NCBI GenBank assembly: GCA_002914805.1
Contig: JXTB01000022.1
Coordinates: forward strand, 862,408-926,407
From: Parasponia andersonii
Lineage: Eukaryota; Streptophyta; Magnoliopsida; Rosales; Cannabaceae
Direction of reading: 5' to 3'
DNA: 64,000 nucleotides
The position numbers were made by a program, and so were the translations under genes. Below are positions 33,816 through 43,494 of this stretch, one piece after another (the stretch's first letter is position 1; each line of letters opens with the position of its first letter). The notes beneath the pieces are model-generated. The model did not search any database, had not been told where the DNA came from, and saw nothing but the letters and a program-made list of their open reading frames with translations.

Positions 33816-36800
33816 ACCAGGCATGAAGACAGGAGTTAAAATCAAACTCTGTTTATTATTTCCTAAAATACAAAATGCATGGTCGACAGGGACACGCACC
33901 CAGAAGCTATACTTGTAAGAAGCAGGTCTTGGACGAACTCGCAGGGACATATTAGAGTGGTAGCACCTTGTTTGCTCCTGATGAGAGCCGAGCCTGGGCC
34001 TTTTCCTCTGCAGTGACGGGTCCAAACAGTGGTCAACCAACCTCTGGAGCTAGTTCTTAGCGCGTTCCCATTTGGGGGGTCAGAGAAGTCCTACCACACT
34101 CGCGGGTCGAATTCTGACAAGACAATCATAATAGAGGTTATACATCCTCAAAATCGGATGAGCCGAAACTCAAATCCCGATCTCCAGAGCTAATCTTGTC
34201 GATCATAGCACGAGGAGAATTCACTAAGAACTCAAAATCATATACAACCAAGCCAAACCCAAACGCCAGCTATACTGCCAACAAGGGAATGGCGTCGTAT
34301 ACGATATCTAACCCTAACCCTAAATGCGGTCGACAAAAAAATAAAGTGAGAAAAGGGAATAAACTTGAGAAAACTACACGGTTTCTATTATTTAAATAGA
34401 TGGTTATAACAAGGGTCGACTTTACAAATGCACAGAGCAAGAGGCCCTAATTACCTCCAGCCAGGGGAGCACAGCCAGTTTCAGCACTTGGACCAGCTCT
34501 GGCAGAGAATGGCATACTAGGGTCGGAATCATTGCTGGACAAAACGACCGTGATAGACCCATCGCCAGTTAAGGCCCCAAGATCAGGCTGACCACCGGGA
34601 ACCTCTGAGGCTCGCTCTAGCAGACCGGAAGCGAGGACACTCTCCTTGGCAACAGAGGCAGATGTAGAGGGCCTATCTTTTACTTTGTCGAGCATCTTCA
34701 GCACATCAGCAGGGCACACGAAGTTAATCTCATCCCCTAGCTACTGCATGTAGTGCTCGACGGAATAATGGTCCCTTTCGATACTTTTCTGCTCATCAAA
34801 CTGGTCTGGCATTACTAGCTCCGAGTGGCCTTCGAATTCCCTATTCTCCAAGCTAGACCTGTAGCTCTCTGCAGAAAGGACATCCACCTGCCTCTATTAC
34901 CTCGTCTTTAGTTTCTTCGTGTCCGCCAGTCTATCCTTCAGTGCTGCCAGCCTCAGCTCTGCTTGCTGCTGCGACAAGTCAACCAAAAGAGTGTGTTAAT
35001 GTCGACGAGGTCTTTGCCGTGCTTGTGAGACAACTCTGCATGAGCCCCCATCAATTTTTTGTGATCCAACTAAAGATGTCAGTTTACCTCATTGGACCGA
35101 TCGAGTCTGCACTGCAGGGAATAGGCCTTCAGTTTGGCTTTTGCCTTCGCTTTCCTCGCCTCTTTAGCATCATCGACGGCCCTATCGAGAGCGACGAAAG
35201 CCAACCCCATCTTTGCACCTGCGTTCTGCAGCTCCTGCTCCTTGACCTTGAGCTCGTTTTAGGCCAGCTTAGGAGCCTCGGATTGAGCGAGCTTGTAGGC
35301 CTCTGCCTCGGCCAACTTTGCAACTAGCTCCTCATGCCTGACCCTCTCAACACTCAGAGCATGAGCCACAACGCTGCTGATTCTAGCCTCATCCAGGCTC
35401 CAATACAAGTCGAAGTCAGCCCTCAACTCGGCAAGGGCGGCCTCGCTTCACTCGGCCAGCGCAGAATAAGAGTTCAACTTCCCGATTAGCTCCCTGATGC
35501 AAGAAGAATAGAAGGACTGGACGGCGACTAGCTGCAAGATACAAGAAAGGGAGGTCAGTGTTCAGTAAGGATGCTAAAAAACACGAAAGTGGCAGCCAGA
35601 CAAGCCAAACCTGCGCAATGTTGCGGCCAGCGACGAGCTCAACGTTCTCCAAGGAGAATGCCTCCAGCTTGGGCTCTGCAGCTGGACCCTCTCCATAGGC
35701 GTTGTCTGCATCTGAGGAACGCAACTCTACCCCGCCAACCATGAGGACAGCCTCTCCCCCCATCGGACATGCTCCAGTAGCTCTTTTCGACGCTCTCGAA
35801 GCAGCAGTGGTGGGGACGGTAGAAAGCTGGGCATCACCGAGTGTGCCTTCGGCGATAGCCGGGGGCAATGCATCCTCAGCAGAAGATGCCACGGCGACTG
35901 CTGCTGCATCGACAGTTTCGGTTGCAACCCCCCTTGGAGCCCTGCCTGAATGTGATTTTTCGGTATTGTCTTAACCAATCCCCCCTGACAAGCCACCGTG
36001 TGCAGACCTTCTCCTTCTCATGAGGGTCAGCGTGGCACTATCGTCATCGCTATCAGAAGAGGGGGCAACCCTGCCCATCTTCCCTGCCAGACCTTCCTTC
36101 TCTTTGGATGAGTCAGCCTCGTGAAGCCGTTTTATTAGGACCGGGGGAGGGGAAGATAGCCGAGATTTCAACCTCAGAGCCCTCCCGCTGAGCTCAGCAA
36201 TCTCCCCACGAGGGCAAGCAGTGTCGTACCCTACGCTCGTCTTTAAACTGGAGTTGGGGGTGGAAGAGGTCGGAGCAGCGTATTCCCCGGGCAGGCTCGA
36301 AGGCGCCCCCTTGCCATATACGACTTTTATGGCCCTCGTCTCCCGAGTCAGAGGTCTGCTTGCACTGGGAGAGGGGACTGCAGGTGCTTCATCCTCTGAG
36401 GACACCACAAGATACTGACCAGTGGATACCTTGGAGCTAGCCTTGTGCACAGCAGCACTCCCCTTGATTGGGGAAGGATCTGCCAAAGGGCCTGTATCAG
36501 AACCTATAAAGAGCAAGCAATGTAGTTAGAACTCAGTTATAACCCGATCGACAGAGCTCCAGGATGCTAAAATGAACTCACCCTTAACTTTCTTGGAGGT
36601 GGCGGCTTCCTCTCTACAGACCCTGACGCACTCCTCGGCCACAAGATTCACGGCCTCTTCAAGCTCATGGCTAGTCGGTGCCACCAGGTTGTAGGGACCC
36701 GCCAGCTGGCTCGAAGCCGTAACCTAATGACCTACCATGGCGATGTGACTCTGCTCATCCCGATGGAACTGGTTCAGAGCCGGGGCATCAAGCTAGCTCT

Positions 36801-36861
36801 GTGGGTGCTTTGCGATGACCCAGGTATCCAGCAGGAAGGGAAGGTATGAGATCATCCTAGG

Positions 36862-37089
36862 TGTAGATTTATCCATAAGTTTATTTCCTTATTTATAGGA
36901 TTCTGGTTTTATATTGTGTGATCTATAAAGATTAGGTTTTGTTATTCAGATTTCTTTTATTGATTTGTTGCCTAGACTTAAAGGATTTTATTGGCAAACC
37001 TGTTGCTATCTATCCTATTTATTTCCTTCTCTACCTACGTTGATAATAAGAAGAATATTTCAGAATTCTTCTCTTCATATCAATCTTCA
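36862..37089 (+). repeat. Copia 5' LTR
   Basis: 228 bp, TG...CA ends, preceded by CTAGG and followed by the primer-binding site. Its counterpart is 41,146-41,373. Confidence 0.95.
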
Positions 37090-37121
37090 TTGTATCAGAG
37101 CTTCTGAACCTGGACCTCCGT

Positions 37122-38175
37122 CATGACCAAATATGGGATGGCAGCCGATAAACAAACCGAAGGGAGTTCGGAGATAACCTCAAGCCCAGATGTCTCAACA
37201 CCAATTTCTATGGGAGGAACGGATAATTCAGCAACACCCATCACAATACACAAACTCAATAGAGATAATTTTCTCTAATGGTCTTAATCTGTCCTTATGT
37301 TCATCAGCAGCAAAGACAAGGATGATTATCTCACTGGTGCAGCGGCAGCTCCAAGAACAAATGATCCAACATATAGAAAATGGAAAACCGAAAATAACAT
37401 GGTCATGCCATGGCTGATCAACTCCATGAATACTAACATAGGCGAGGACTTCATGTTCTATACCACTGCAAAGGACATTTGGGAAGCAGTCAAAGTCTCC
37501 TACGCTGACAAAGAAAATACTTCGGCAGTCTTTGAAATCAAGGGCAAGCCACATGATCTAAGACAGGGGGATCTATCCGTGCAACAATATTACAACACAC
37601 TTACTCGAAACTGGCAGCAACTTGATATCTTGGAATCCATTGAATGGGACTATCCAGGAGATAACACCAGATATCGGAAGATTGTTGAAAAATAAAGAAT
37701 TTACAAGTTCTTGCTGGGGCTAAATAGGAATCTAGATGAAGTGAGGGGCCGCGTAATCAGTCAACGACCAATGCCGAGTATCTGAGAAACATTCTCTGAA
37801 GTGAGGCGAGAGGCAACCTGGAAAAAGTTCATGATGGACACTCCAACAACAATCAATTCTCCAACAGCCGAGAATTTTGCTATTGCAGTCTGAGGATTTA
37901 ATCCATAAAACAATGACAATCGAATTCGAAAGGAACGCCCATGGTGCGATCATTGTTGGAAACCTGGACATAAAAAAGACAAGTGCTGGGAAATTCATGG
38001 CAAACCTGCAGATTGGAAGCCAGCCCGATTCCAATACCGGAAAGAAATTCGAAGCAACATCGCTACTGCAGATGATAATACTGTATTCAGCAAGGAACAA
38101 TTGGAAATTTTACAAAAGATGTTTGGACAACTTCAACTGTCTGTAGTCGGTTCAGGTACTATTGCACAAAAGGAT
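37122..38175 (+). pseudogene. Copia gag with CCHC zinc knuckle
   Basis: The N-terminus carries an ATG at about 37,122 and the gag fold (KDDYLTGAAAAPRTNDPTYR, then NNMVMPWLINSMN and LSVQQYYNTLTRNWQQLD). A zinc knuckle CDHCWKPGHKKDKC (about 37,945-37,986, Cys-x2-Cys-x4-His-x4-Cys) would bind element RNA. Stops at about 37,276, 37,285 and 37,693 fit CAA-to-TAA changes, and another (near 37,783) fits CGA to TGA. The frame is broken, so no particle protein is made. Confidence 0.85.
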
Positions 38176-38217
38176 AATTTTTTAAATGCATTGAATGCTA
38201 AATGTTAAAGAACAAGT

Positions 38218-40188
38218 ACATGGGTTGTCGATTCAGGTGCTTCCGACCATATGACAGGAGATAAGACCTTATTCCACTCATATAACCCAAGTAATGGAAA
38301 TGTTTTTGTTAGAATAGCAGATGGTACCCTTTCGCAAATTGCTGGAACAAGTTCCATTATAATTTCTAAGGACATTGTTTTGAAATCTGTTCTCTTGGTG
38401 CCAAAGTTAAGCTATAACTTGCTGTCTATTAGCAAGATTACCAGAGGTATGAATTTTTTTGCTAAATTCTTCAATATGTATTGTGTTTTTCAGGATTTGA
38501 GTTCGGGAATGACGATTGACAATGCTGAAGAGTGCTTAAGACTCTATATTCTCAAAGGTCAAAGGTATCCTGGGAAACAAGCTCAAAATGCTAATTATGT
38601 TTCTTTAGAATCTCATAGGGTTGAAGATTCTCTGTCTATTTCTGATTTGAGTAAGAATGATAGTGCAATTATGTTATGGCACTATAGACTAGGTCATCCA
38701 AATTTCGTGCATTTGGAAAAGTTATTTCCTAAACTTTTTCGAAATAAAAAGTCAAAAATTTTTCAATGTGAAATCTGTCAATTGTCAAAACATATTAGAA
38801 ATAGTTACACCATTCAACCATATATTGCCTCACATCTATTTACCATGATCCATAGTGACATTTGGGGACCCTCCCGTCTTAATAATATCACTAGTGCTAG
38901 GTGGTTTGTGACATTCATTGATAATCATACCAGAATAACTTGGGTGTTTCTTGTGAAAGAAAAGTCAGAAGTTAGCTCAGTTTTTCAAAAGTTTCACTCT
39001 ATGGTAAATACTCAATTTCAAACAAAAATCCAAATCTTGAGAACTGACAATGCCAAAGATTACTATAATTCTATTTTGGGGGGTTACTTAGAAAAACATG
39101 GGATAATTCACCAAAGTTCATGTGTAGATACACCCTAACAAAATGGGATAGCAGAAAGAAAAAATAGTCATTGTCTTGAAGTTGCCAGGTCTATAATGTT
39201 CTCAACAAATGTTCCTAAACACTTTTGGGGTGAAGCCGTTCTCACAGCCACTTATCTTATCAATCGAATGCCTTCATGTGTTCTCCAATTCAAAACTCCA
39301 TATGATGTTCTTGGCAAAACTTTCCCTTCTTTTCAGTTATTGTCTACAATTCCATTTCAAATTTTTGGTTGTTCAGCATTTGTTCATGTCTATTCTCACA
39401 ACTGAAACTTGATCCAAAAGCCCCAAAGTGCATTTTTTTGGGATACTCATCAAACCACAAAGGATATAAGTGTTATTCTCCAATCACTAGGAAGTTTTAT
39501 CATACCATGGATGTTATCTTCTTTGAGAATCAATCCTACTATCCCAAAACTCATATTCAGGAGGAGAATGAGACAACTGAATATCAGTTTTGTATTGAAA
39601 CTCAGAACACCATCATTCCAAATCTACCTACCAACTCCACCTACCAGTCCGTGTCTATGTCTGCTAAGTCTACTTCTGAACCTACACATTCACCTGAAAA
39701 CCCTTCGTCCGAAACTCCTCAATCTGAGTCACAACCAAAAGCAACTAAATCAAACACACAAGAAGCAGTGAACCAAAGGTTACATGTTTATACTAGGAGG
39801 CCAAAGACTCAAGAGAATATAGAAGCCTATGCACAACCTGAGCAGAACCAAGAGTTAGAACCGAGACTTGAATCATCTGAAACACAACTAGGTAACGCAA
39901 CTGATTCCTATGTTACTAATGATGATACTAGTGATGATTTGCATTTACCTATTGCCATAAGGAAAAGAGTAAGATCATGTACCACTAGACATCCTATAGC
40001 TAACTTTGTCTCTTATGAAAAGTTGTCTCCTAGCTATCGAACATATGTGTCAGCTATATCCTCTGTCGAAATTCCAAAAAGTTTTCATGAGGCTGCACAA
40101 AAACCTGAGTGGAGAATAGCCATTAATGAAGAGATCTCAGCACTAAAGAAAAATGGTACATGGGAACTTACAAATCTACCACCCAGAA
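38218..40188 (+). pseudogene. Copia protease, integrase and start of reverse transcriptase
   Basis: WVVDSGASDHMTGD (from about 38,221) is the Copia protease active site. MLWHYRLGHPNFVHLEKLFP with the downstream CEICQLSKH is the GAG-pre-integrase zinc region. HSDIWGPS, FIDNHTRITWVFLVKEKSEV and IAERKN mark the integrase core. CIFLGYSSNHKGYKCYSP follows. WELTNLPPR starts the reverse transcriptase at the sequence gap. A TAA at 39,136 (Gln expected before QNGIAERKN) and a one-base frameshift near 39,405 inactivate it. Confidence 0.9.
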
Positions 40189-40547
40189 NNNNNNNNNNNN
40201 NNNNNNNNNNNNNNNNNNNNNNNNNNNNNNNNNNNNNNNNNNNNNNNNNNNNNNNNNNNNNNNNNNNNNNNNNNNNNNNNNNNNNNNNNNNNNNNNNNNN
40301 NNNNNNNNNNNNNNNNNNNNNNNNNNNNNNNNNNNNNNNNNNNNNNNNNNNNNNNNNNNNNNNNNNNNNNNNNNNNNNNNNNNNNNNNNNNNNNNNNNNN
40401 NNNNNNNNNNNNNNNNNNNNNNNNNNNNNNNNNNNNNNNNNNNNNNNNNNNNNNNNNNNNNNNNNNNNNNNNNNNNNNNNNNNNNNNNNNNNNNNNNNNN
40501 NNNNNNNNNNNNNNNNNNNNNNNNNNNNNNNNNNNNNNNNNNNNNNN
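40189..40547. other. Assembly gap (359 N)
   Basis: The run of N removes nearly all of the Copia reverse transcriptase. Copia reverse transcriptases normally need clearly more than 359 bases between WELTNLPP and YL-HTCPDIS, so the gap size is probably an estimate, or the element carries a deletion there. Confidence 0.98.
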
Positions 40548-41138
40548 GACTAATCTATCTTTCTCATACGTGCCCTGATATTAGTTTCTCTGTAAGTACT
40601 GTAAGTCAGTTCATGAATGACCCTTGCGAAGAACACCTTGATTCTATTACCGTATTCTCAAATATCTTAAGATGACACAAGGAAAGGGACTGTTTTTCAA
40701 GAAAACTTTTTAAAGAGCATCGAATTATATTCAGATACTGACTGGGCAGGTTCTTGGAGAAGTAAAAAACAGACTGTTATAGCTAGAAGTAGTGCAAAGG
40801 CAGAATTTCGGGCTTTGGCACATGGGGTTTGTGAAGGTATATGGCTGAGACGCATTCTTAAAGAATTAAAAATACCTTTTCAAAAACCTATGAAGATGTT
40901 TTGTGATAACATAGCTGCAATCAGCATAGCAAGAAATCCGGTTCAACATGATCGAACCAAACACATTGAGATTGATAGGCACTTCATCAAGGAAAAAGTA
41001 GAAGAAGGTGCCATTCAGTTAGTTTACATTCCCACTAGTCAACAACCAGCTGATATACTCACAAAGGCATTAACAAGGAAGAGCTTTGAAGAGATGAATT
41101 CCAAGCTGAGAATGACTAATATTTACTCCCAAGCTTGA
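40548..41138 (+). pseudogene. Copia reverse-transcriptase tail and RNase H
   Basis: After the gap, LIYLSHTCPDISFSVSTVSQ is the end of the reverse-transcriptase region. YSDTDWAGSWRSKKQT, SSAKAEFRAL, KMFCDNIAAISIARNPVQHD, KHIEIDRHFIKEK and QPADILTKAL give a recognisable Copia RNase H with its Asp and Glu residues. The two parts are out of frame near 40,675, where sequence has been lost. The RNase H frame itself is open from 40,815 to 41,138 and ends just before the polypurine tract. Confidence 0.88.
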
Positions 41139-41145
41139 GGGGGAG

Positions 41146-41373
41146 TGTAGATTTATCCATAAGTTTATTTCCTTATTTATAGGATTCTAGTTTTATATTG
41201 TGTGATCTATAAAGATTAGGTTTTATTATTCAGATTTCTTTTGCTGATTTGTTGTCTAGACTTTAGGGATTTGATTGGCAAACCTATTGCTATTTATCCG
41301 ATTTATTTCCTTCTCTACCTACGTTGATAATAAGAAGAACATTTCAAAATTCTTCTCTTCATATCAATCTTTA
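41146..41373 (+). repeat. Copia 3' LTR
   Basis: 228 bp, matching 36,862-37,089 with about 14 differences, followed by the CTAGG target-site duplication at 41,374-41,378. Confidence 0.95.
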
Positions 41374-42299
41374 CTAGGCATCATATTCATCACTTAGGGG
41401 TTAAGGATTGCCTGGATGTGTCGACAATCCCCAGGGGACCCAAAGATGACGATCCCCTCCAGCTCCTTGAGCCGCCCCGCCGACAGTTGTGGCTCAAACC
41501 TGTTTTCTTCCACAGAGGCTGCCCAAGGAAAAATGTCATGAGCAATAACGGACGAGGTGAACGTAGACCCAAAAATCACAACCTAGTACTTACTCTGTAG
41601 AAAAAACGAAGGAACTTGGAAGTGCTCCCCATTCACCCAAGGAGAGCACCACTCCCCTCCGATAGCATACAGCCTAGAGTGGGAGTCCTATTGCTTATCC
41701 GACCTCAGCAAGCCCTAGAAAATATGGCGTCCCGGGAGCAGTTGGAGGTAGAAAGTGGGGTAGGAGTTCTTTTTGGGGATGAGGGTGAGCTTGTAGGAAT
41801 AAAAGAGCACCTCCAGGTCGATATGTATGTTATAGAGAACTGACAGGGCGAAGAGCCCCATCTAGATCATTACCCCGTTAGCATTTAGCTACATCGAGCG
41901 GATCCCCGTCAGAGCAAAGAACTGATAGATCAGGGAGGAAGGGGAAACCGCAACTATTCCAGATGCCTCCTCCCCAAAATGATAGAGCCCTCGGGGGCAG
42001 AAGGCTGAAGGTACCAATCCGCAGGGCCCTCGACCCTTTGCAATGTAACTCTGCCAGGGAAGCAGAATTGTTTCTTCAGTGAATCCAACTCCGAATCCAC
42101 GACAGGGTAGAACTTCTGGTTTTGGTTCGAGGCCATCGTTCTAGATACGATCAAAAGGAGCAAGAGTTTCTAGTAAGGGGAGAAGTCGAAAACCCTAAGA
42201 TTTTAGATAACTAGAATGATTGGAGATTTTGGTAAAGTAACAAATGAGCGTAAATGCGATTTTTATAGAAGGGGAGCCGAAAAGTCTTCCCTTGAAGAG

Positions 42300-43277
42300 G
42301 AGCGGTGTGAGGAAGGCTGAAGCACAGGAATTTTGAAAATCTAAAAAGTCACAACACAGGATAGCGTCTGTTAGCTTCGGTAACTGGGGAGAAATAATGG
42401 TAAGGGGCCAAGTGTACTCTTCGGATTGGAGGACTAGAGACACGATTTCCCCACTTGATGGATACAAATCCATCAACTAGGGAAATAGGGGCAGTTATGG
42501 GGCCCGTTCCTAGATCACGTACCACGTGGACGATTACATGGCAGAACAGGTCACGAAGGGTGCACGTCATCCATCACATGTCCAGAGTGACCATTTAAAA
42601 GCCACGGGAGTTGCACGTGATACTGTATGGGCCCGTGGACTGTCAAGGGCCAGGGCTAAATCTATTCCAGACCCTGGACCGGTTCGGCCCAGCTCATTTC
42701 CTACCTCGATAGCTGGGAGTCAAGAGGCTCGAGGGTCTTTCGCTAGAAGACCCCTGAACAGTAGCGCGCTATTCTAGACCCAGACAGGACATTTAATGCA
42801 ATCCTGAGTAGGAGCACGCAATGAGCAAACCGTCCTGACAGAACGGTGGTTTGTCAAAGTCTCGTCCCTGACAAGCTCGAGCCATAGAGGATGGCGGAAA
42901 CTAGGCCACGACGATACTGGGAGAATCACAGTAGTCACAGCCCGTGATTTCTGGAGTAAGTCCTGATGAGAAAAGGTACTCGGTCCTGAGATTGAGAGCC
43001 ATGAAATTCATAGTTCCAGAACTATATATATGAGCCATGCTTCCCCGAAAAGGGAAGAGGCATGTATGCATACAAAGAAAAACTAAATCTTTGCTACCCT
43101 GAATCAAAGATAAACAACTGACTTAAGCATCGGAGAGTCTTCACAGGTGACCTCCCCTGCCTCTCCAAACCTGCCTGAAGTCAAAAGCTCTTTGGGATAG
43201 CAAGGATATAGACAGTTGGAAGATACAATATCAGCAGTTCAGAAACACGTGGACAGCTGGGGAAAACTGATCCAACA
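42300..43277 (+). mobile_element. Probable Tat 3' LTR (start uncertain)
   Basis: A TATA box (TATATATA, 43,023-43,030) is followed by transcript-leader-like sequence with ACTTAAGCATCGGAGAGTC and CACAGGTGACCTCCCC near 43,120-43,165. Similar blocks are common near the 3' end of plant Tat LTRs. The end is put at CCAACA (43,277). There is no 5' LTR to compare, so the start is approximate. The antisense gene starts just outside it. 43,278-43,494 is AT-rich with no feature seen. Confidence 0.5.
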
Positions 43278-43494
43278 TTGATCATTCTGTATCTGAACGT
43301 GGTATTATAATATAATGTGTCTTTTATTTCTGAAAGTTATTAAATTGAAAAGGGGGAACTACTTTTTACTTTTTTAATTTCAAATTCAAATTATCAGTTA
43401 TCTCAAAACAAATTAAATAAAATTTAATTTTTCACATTTTATCTTGAAACATCAAAATTATCAATTATTTAAATTATTGAATCTTAAACATATA

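Larger units (their letters stand above)
36862..41373 (+). mobile_element. Ty1/Copia LTR retrotransposon, complete ends, decayed
   Basis: Both LTRs are 228 bp (36,862-37,089 and 41,146-41,373). They start TGTAGATTTA, end TTCA/TTTA and are flanked by CTAGG at 36,857-36,861 and 41,374-41,378, a 5-bp target-site duplication. The LTRs differ at about 14 positions by eye. A primer-binding site (TTGTATCAGAGC, 37,090-37,101, initiator-tRNA-Met type) follows the 5' LTR. A polypurine tract (TTGAGGGGGAG) precedes the 3' LTR. The domain order gag, protease, integrase, reverse transcriptase, RNase H is that of Copia. It is inserted in the Tat antisense gene. Confidence 0.95.
34447..42136 (-). pseudogene. 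Spliced antisense gene of the Tat element, split by Copia
   Basis: Read on the minus strand, an ATG at 42,136 opens MASNQNQKFYPVVDSELDSL. A region like the plant 'putative gypsy-type transposon' domain (Pfam Transposase_28) follows: SSLIYQFFALTGIRS, LNANGVMI, MGLFALSVL (about 41,960-41,600). The gene continues on the far side of Copia. Two introns show consensus borders: 36,581-36,504 (78 bp, GTGAGT...TATAG) and 35,610-35,532 (79 bp, GTTTGG...TTGCAG), and both preserve the frame. The middle exon is Ser/Ala/Pro-rich with an acidic DSDDD motif. The last exon is coiled-coil-like (EELVAKLAEAEAYKLAQSEA) and ends at 34,447. Stops at 41,889, 41,862, 41,715, 41,688, 41,583, 36,793, 36,724, 35,971 and 35,259, and frameshifts near 41,975 and 35,000, inactivate it. 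Function is unknown. Confidence 0.75.
27820..43277 (+). mobile_element. Tat-lineage Ty3/Gypsy retrotransposon, 5'-truncated, with antisense gene
   Basis: Order on the plus strand: partial gag, protease, reverse transcriptase, RNase H, a second (archaeal-type) RNase H and integrase, then a long 3' region with two tandem arrays, an antisense gene and a probable 3' LTR. The extra RNase H, and antisense frames between integrase and LTR, are known features of the Tat group (Grande, Ogre, Retand, Tat). The 5' LTR, leader and gag start are missing: gag begins mid-domain exactly at the end of the B3 arm. A Copia element is inserted at 36,862-41,373. Base composition is clearly GC-richer than the surroundings. 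Many stops and several frameshifts make it non-autonomous. Confidence 0.85.

Noticed and set aside
34305-34326. Telomere-like CCCTAACCCTAAA near 34,310
   Set aside because: Only two to three imperfect units inside Tat element sequence; too short to call an interstitial telomere.
35702-35974. Plus-strand open frames in the 34.9-36.4 kb region
   Set aside because: The minus strand has two consensus introns and a coiled-coil protein in frame, so these are shadows.
27820-42136. Alternative genetic code with TAG/TAA read as Gln
   Set aside because: The intact kinase and PPIase-rhodanese genes use TGA as stop and show no in-frame TAG/TAA; the Gln-site stops are confined to decayed elements, together with frameshifts.
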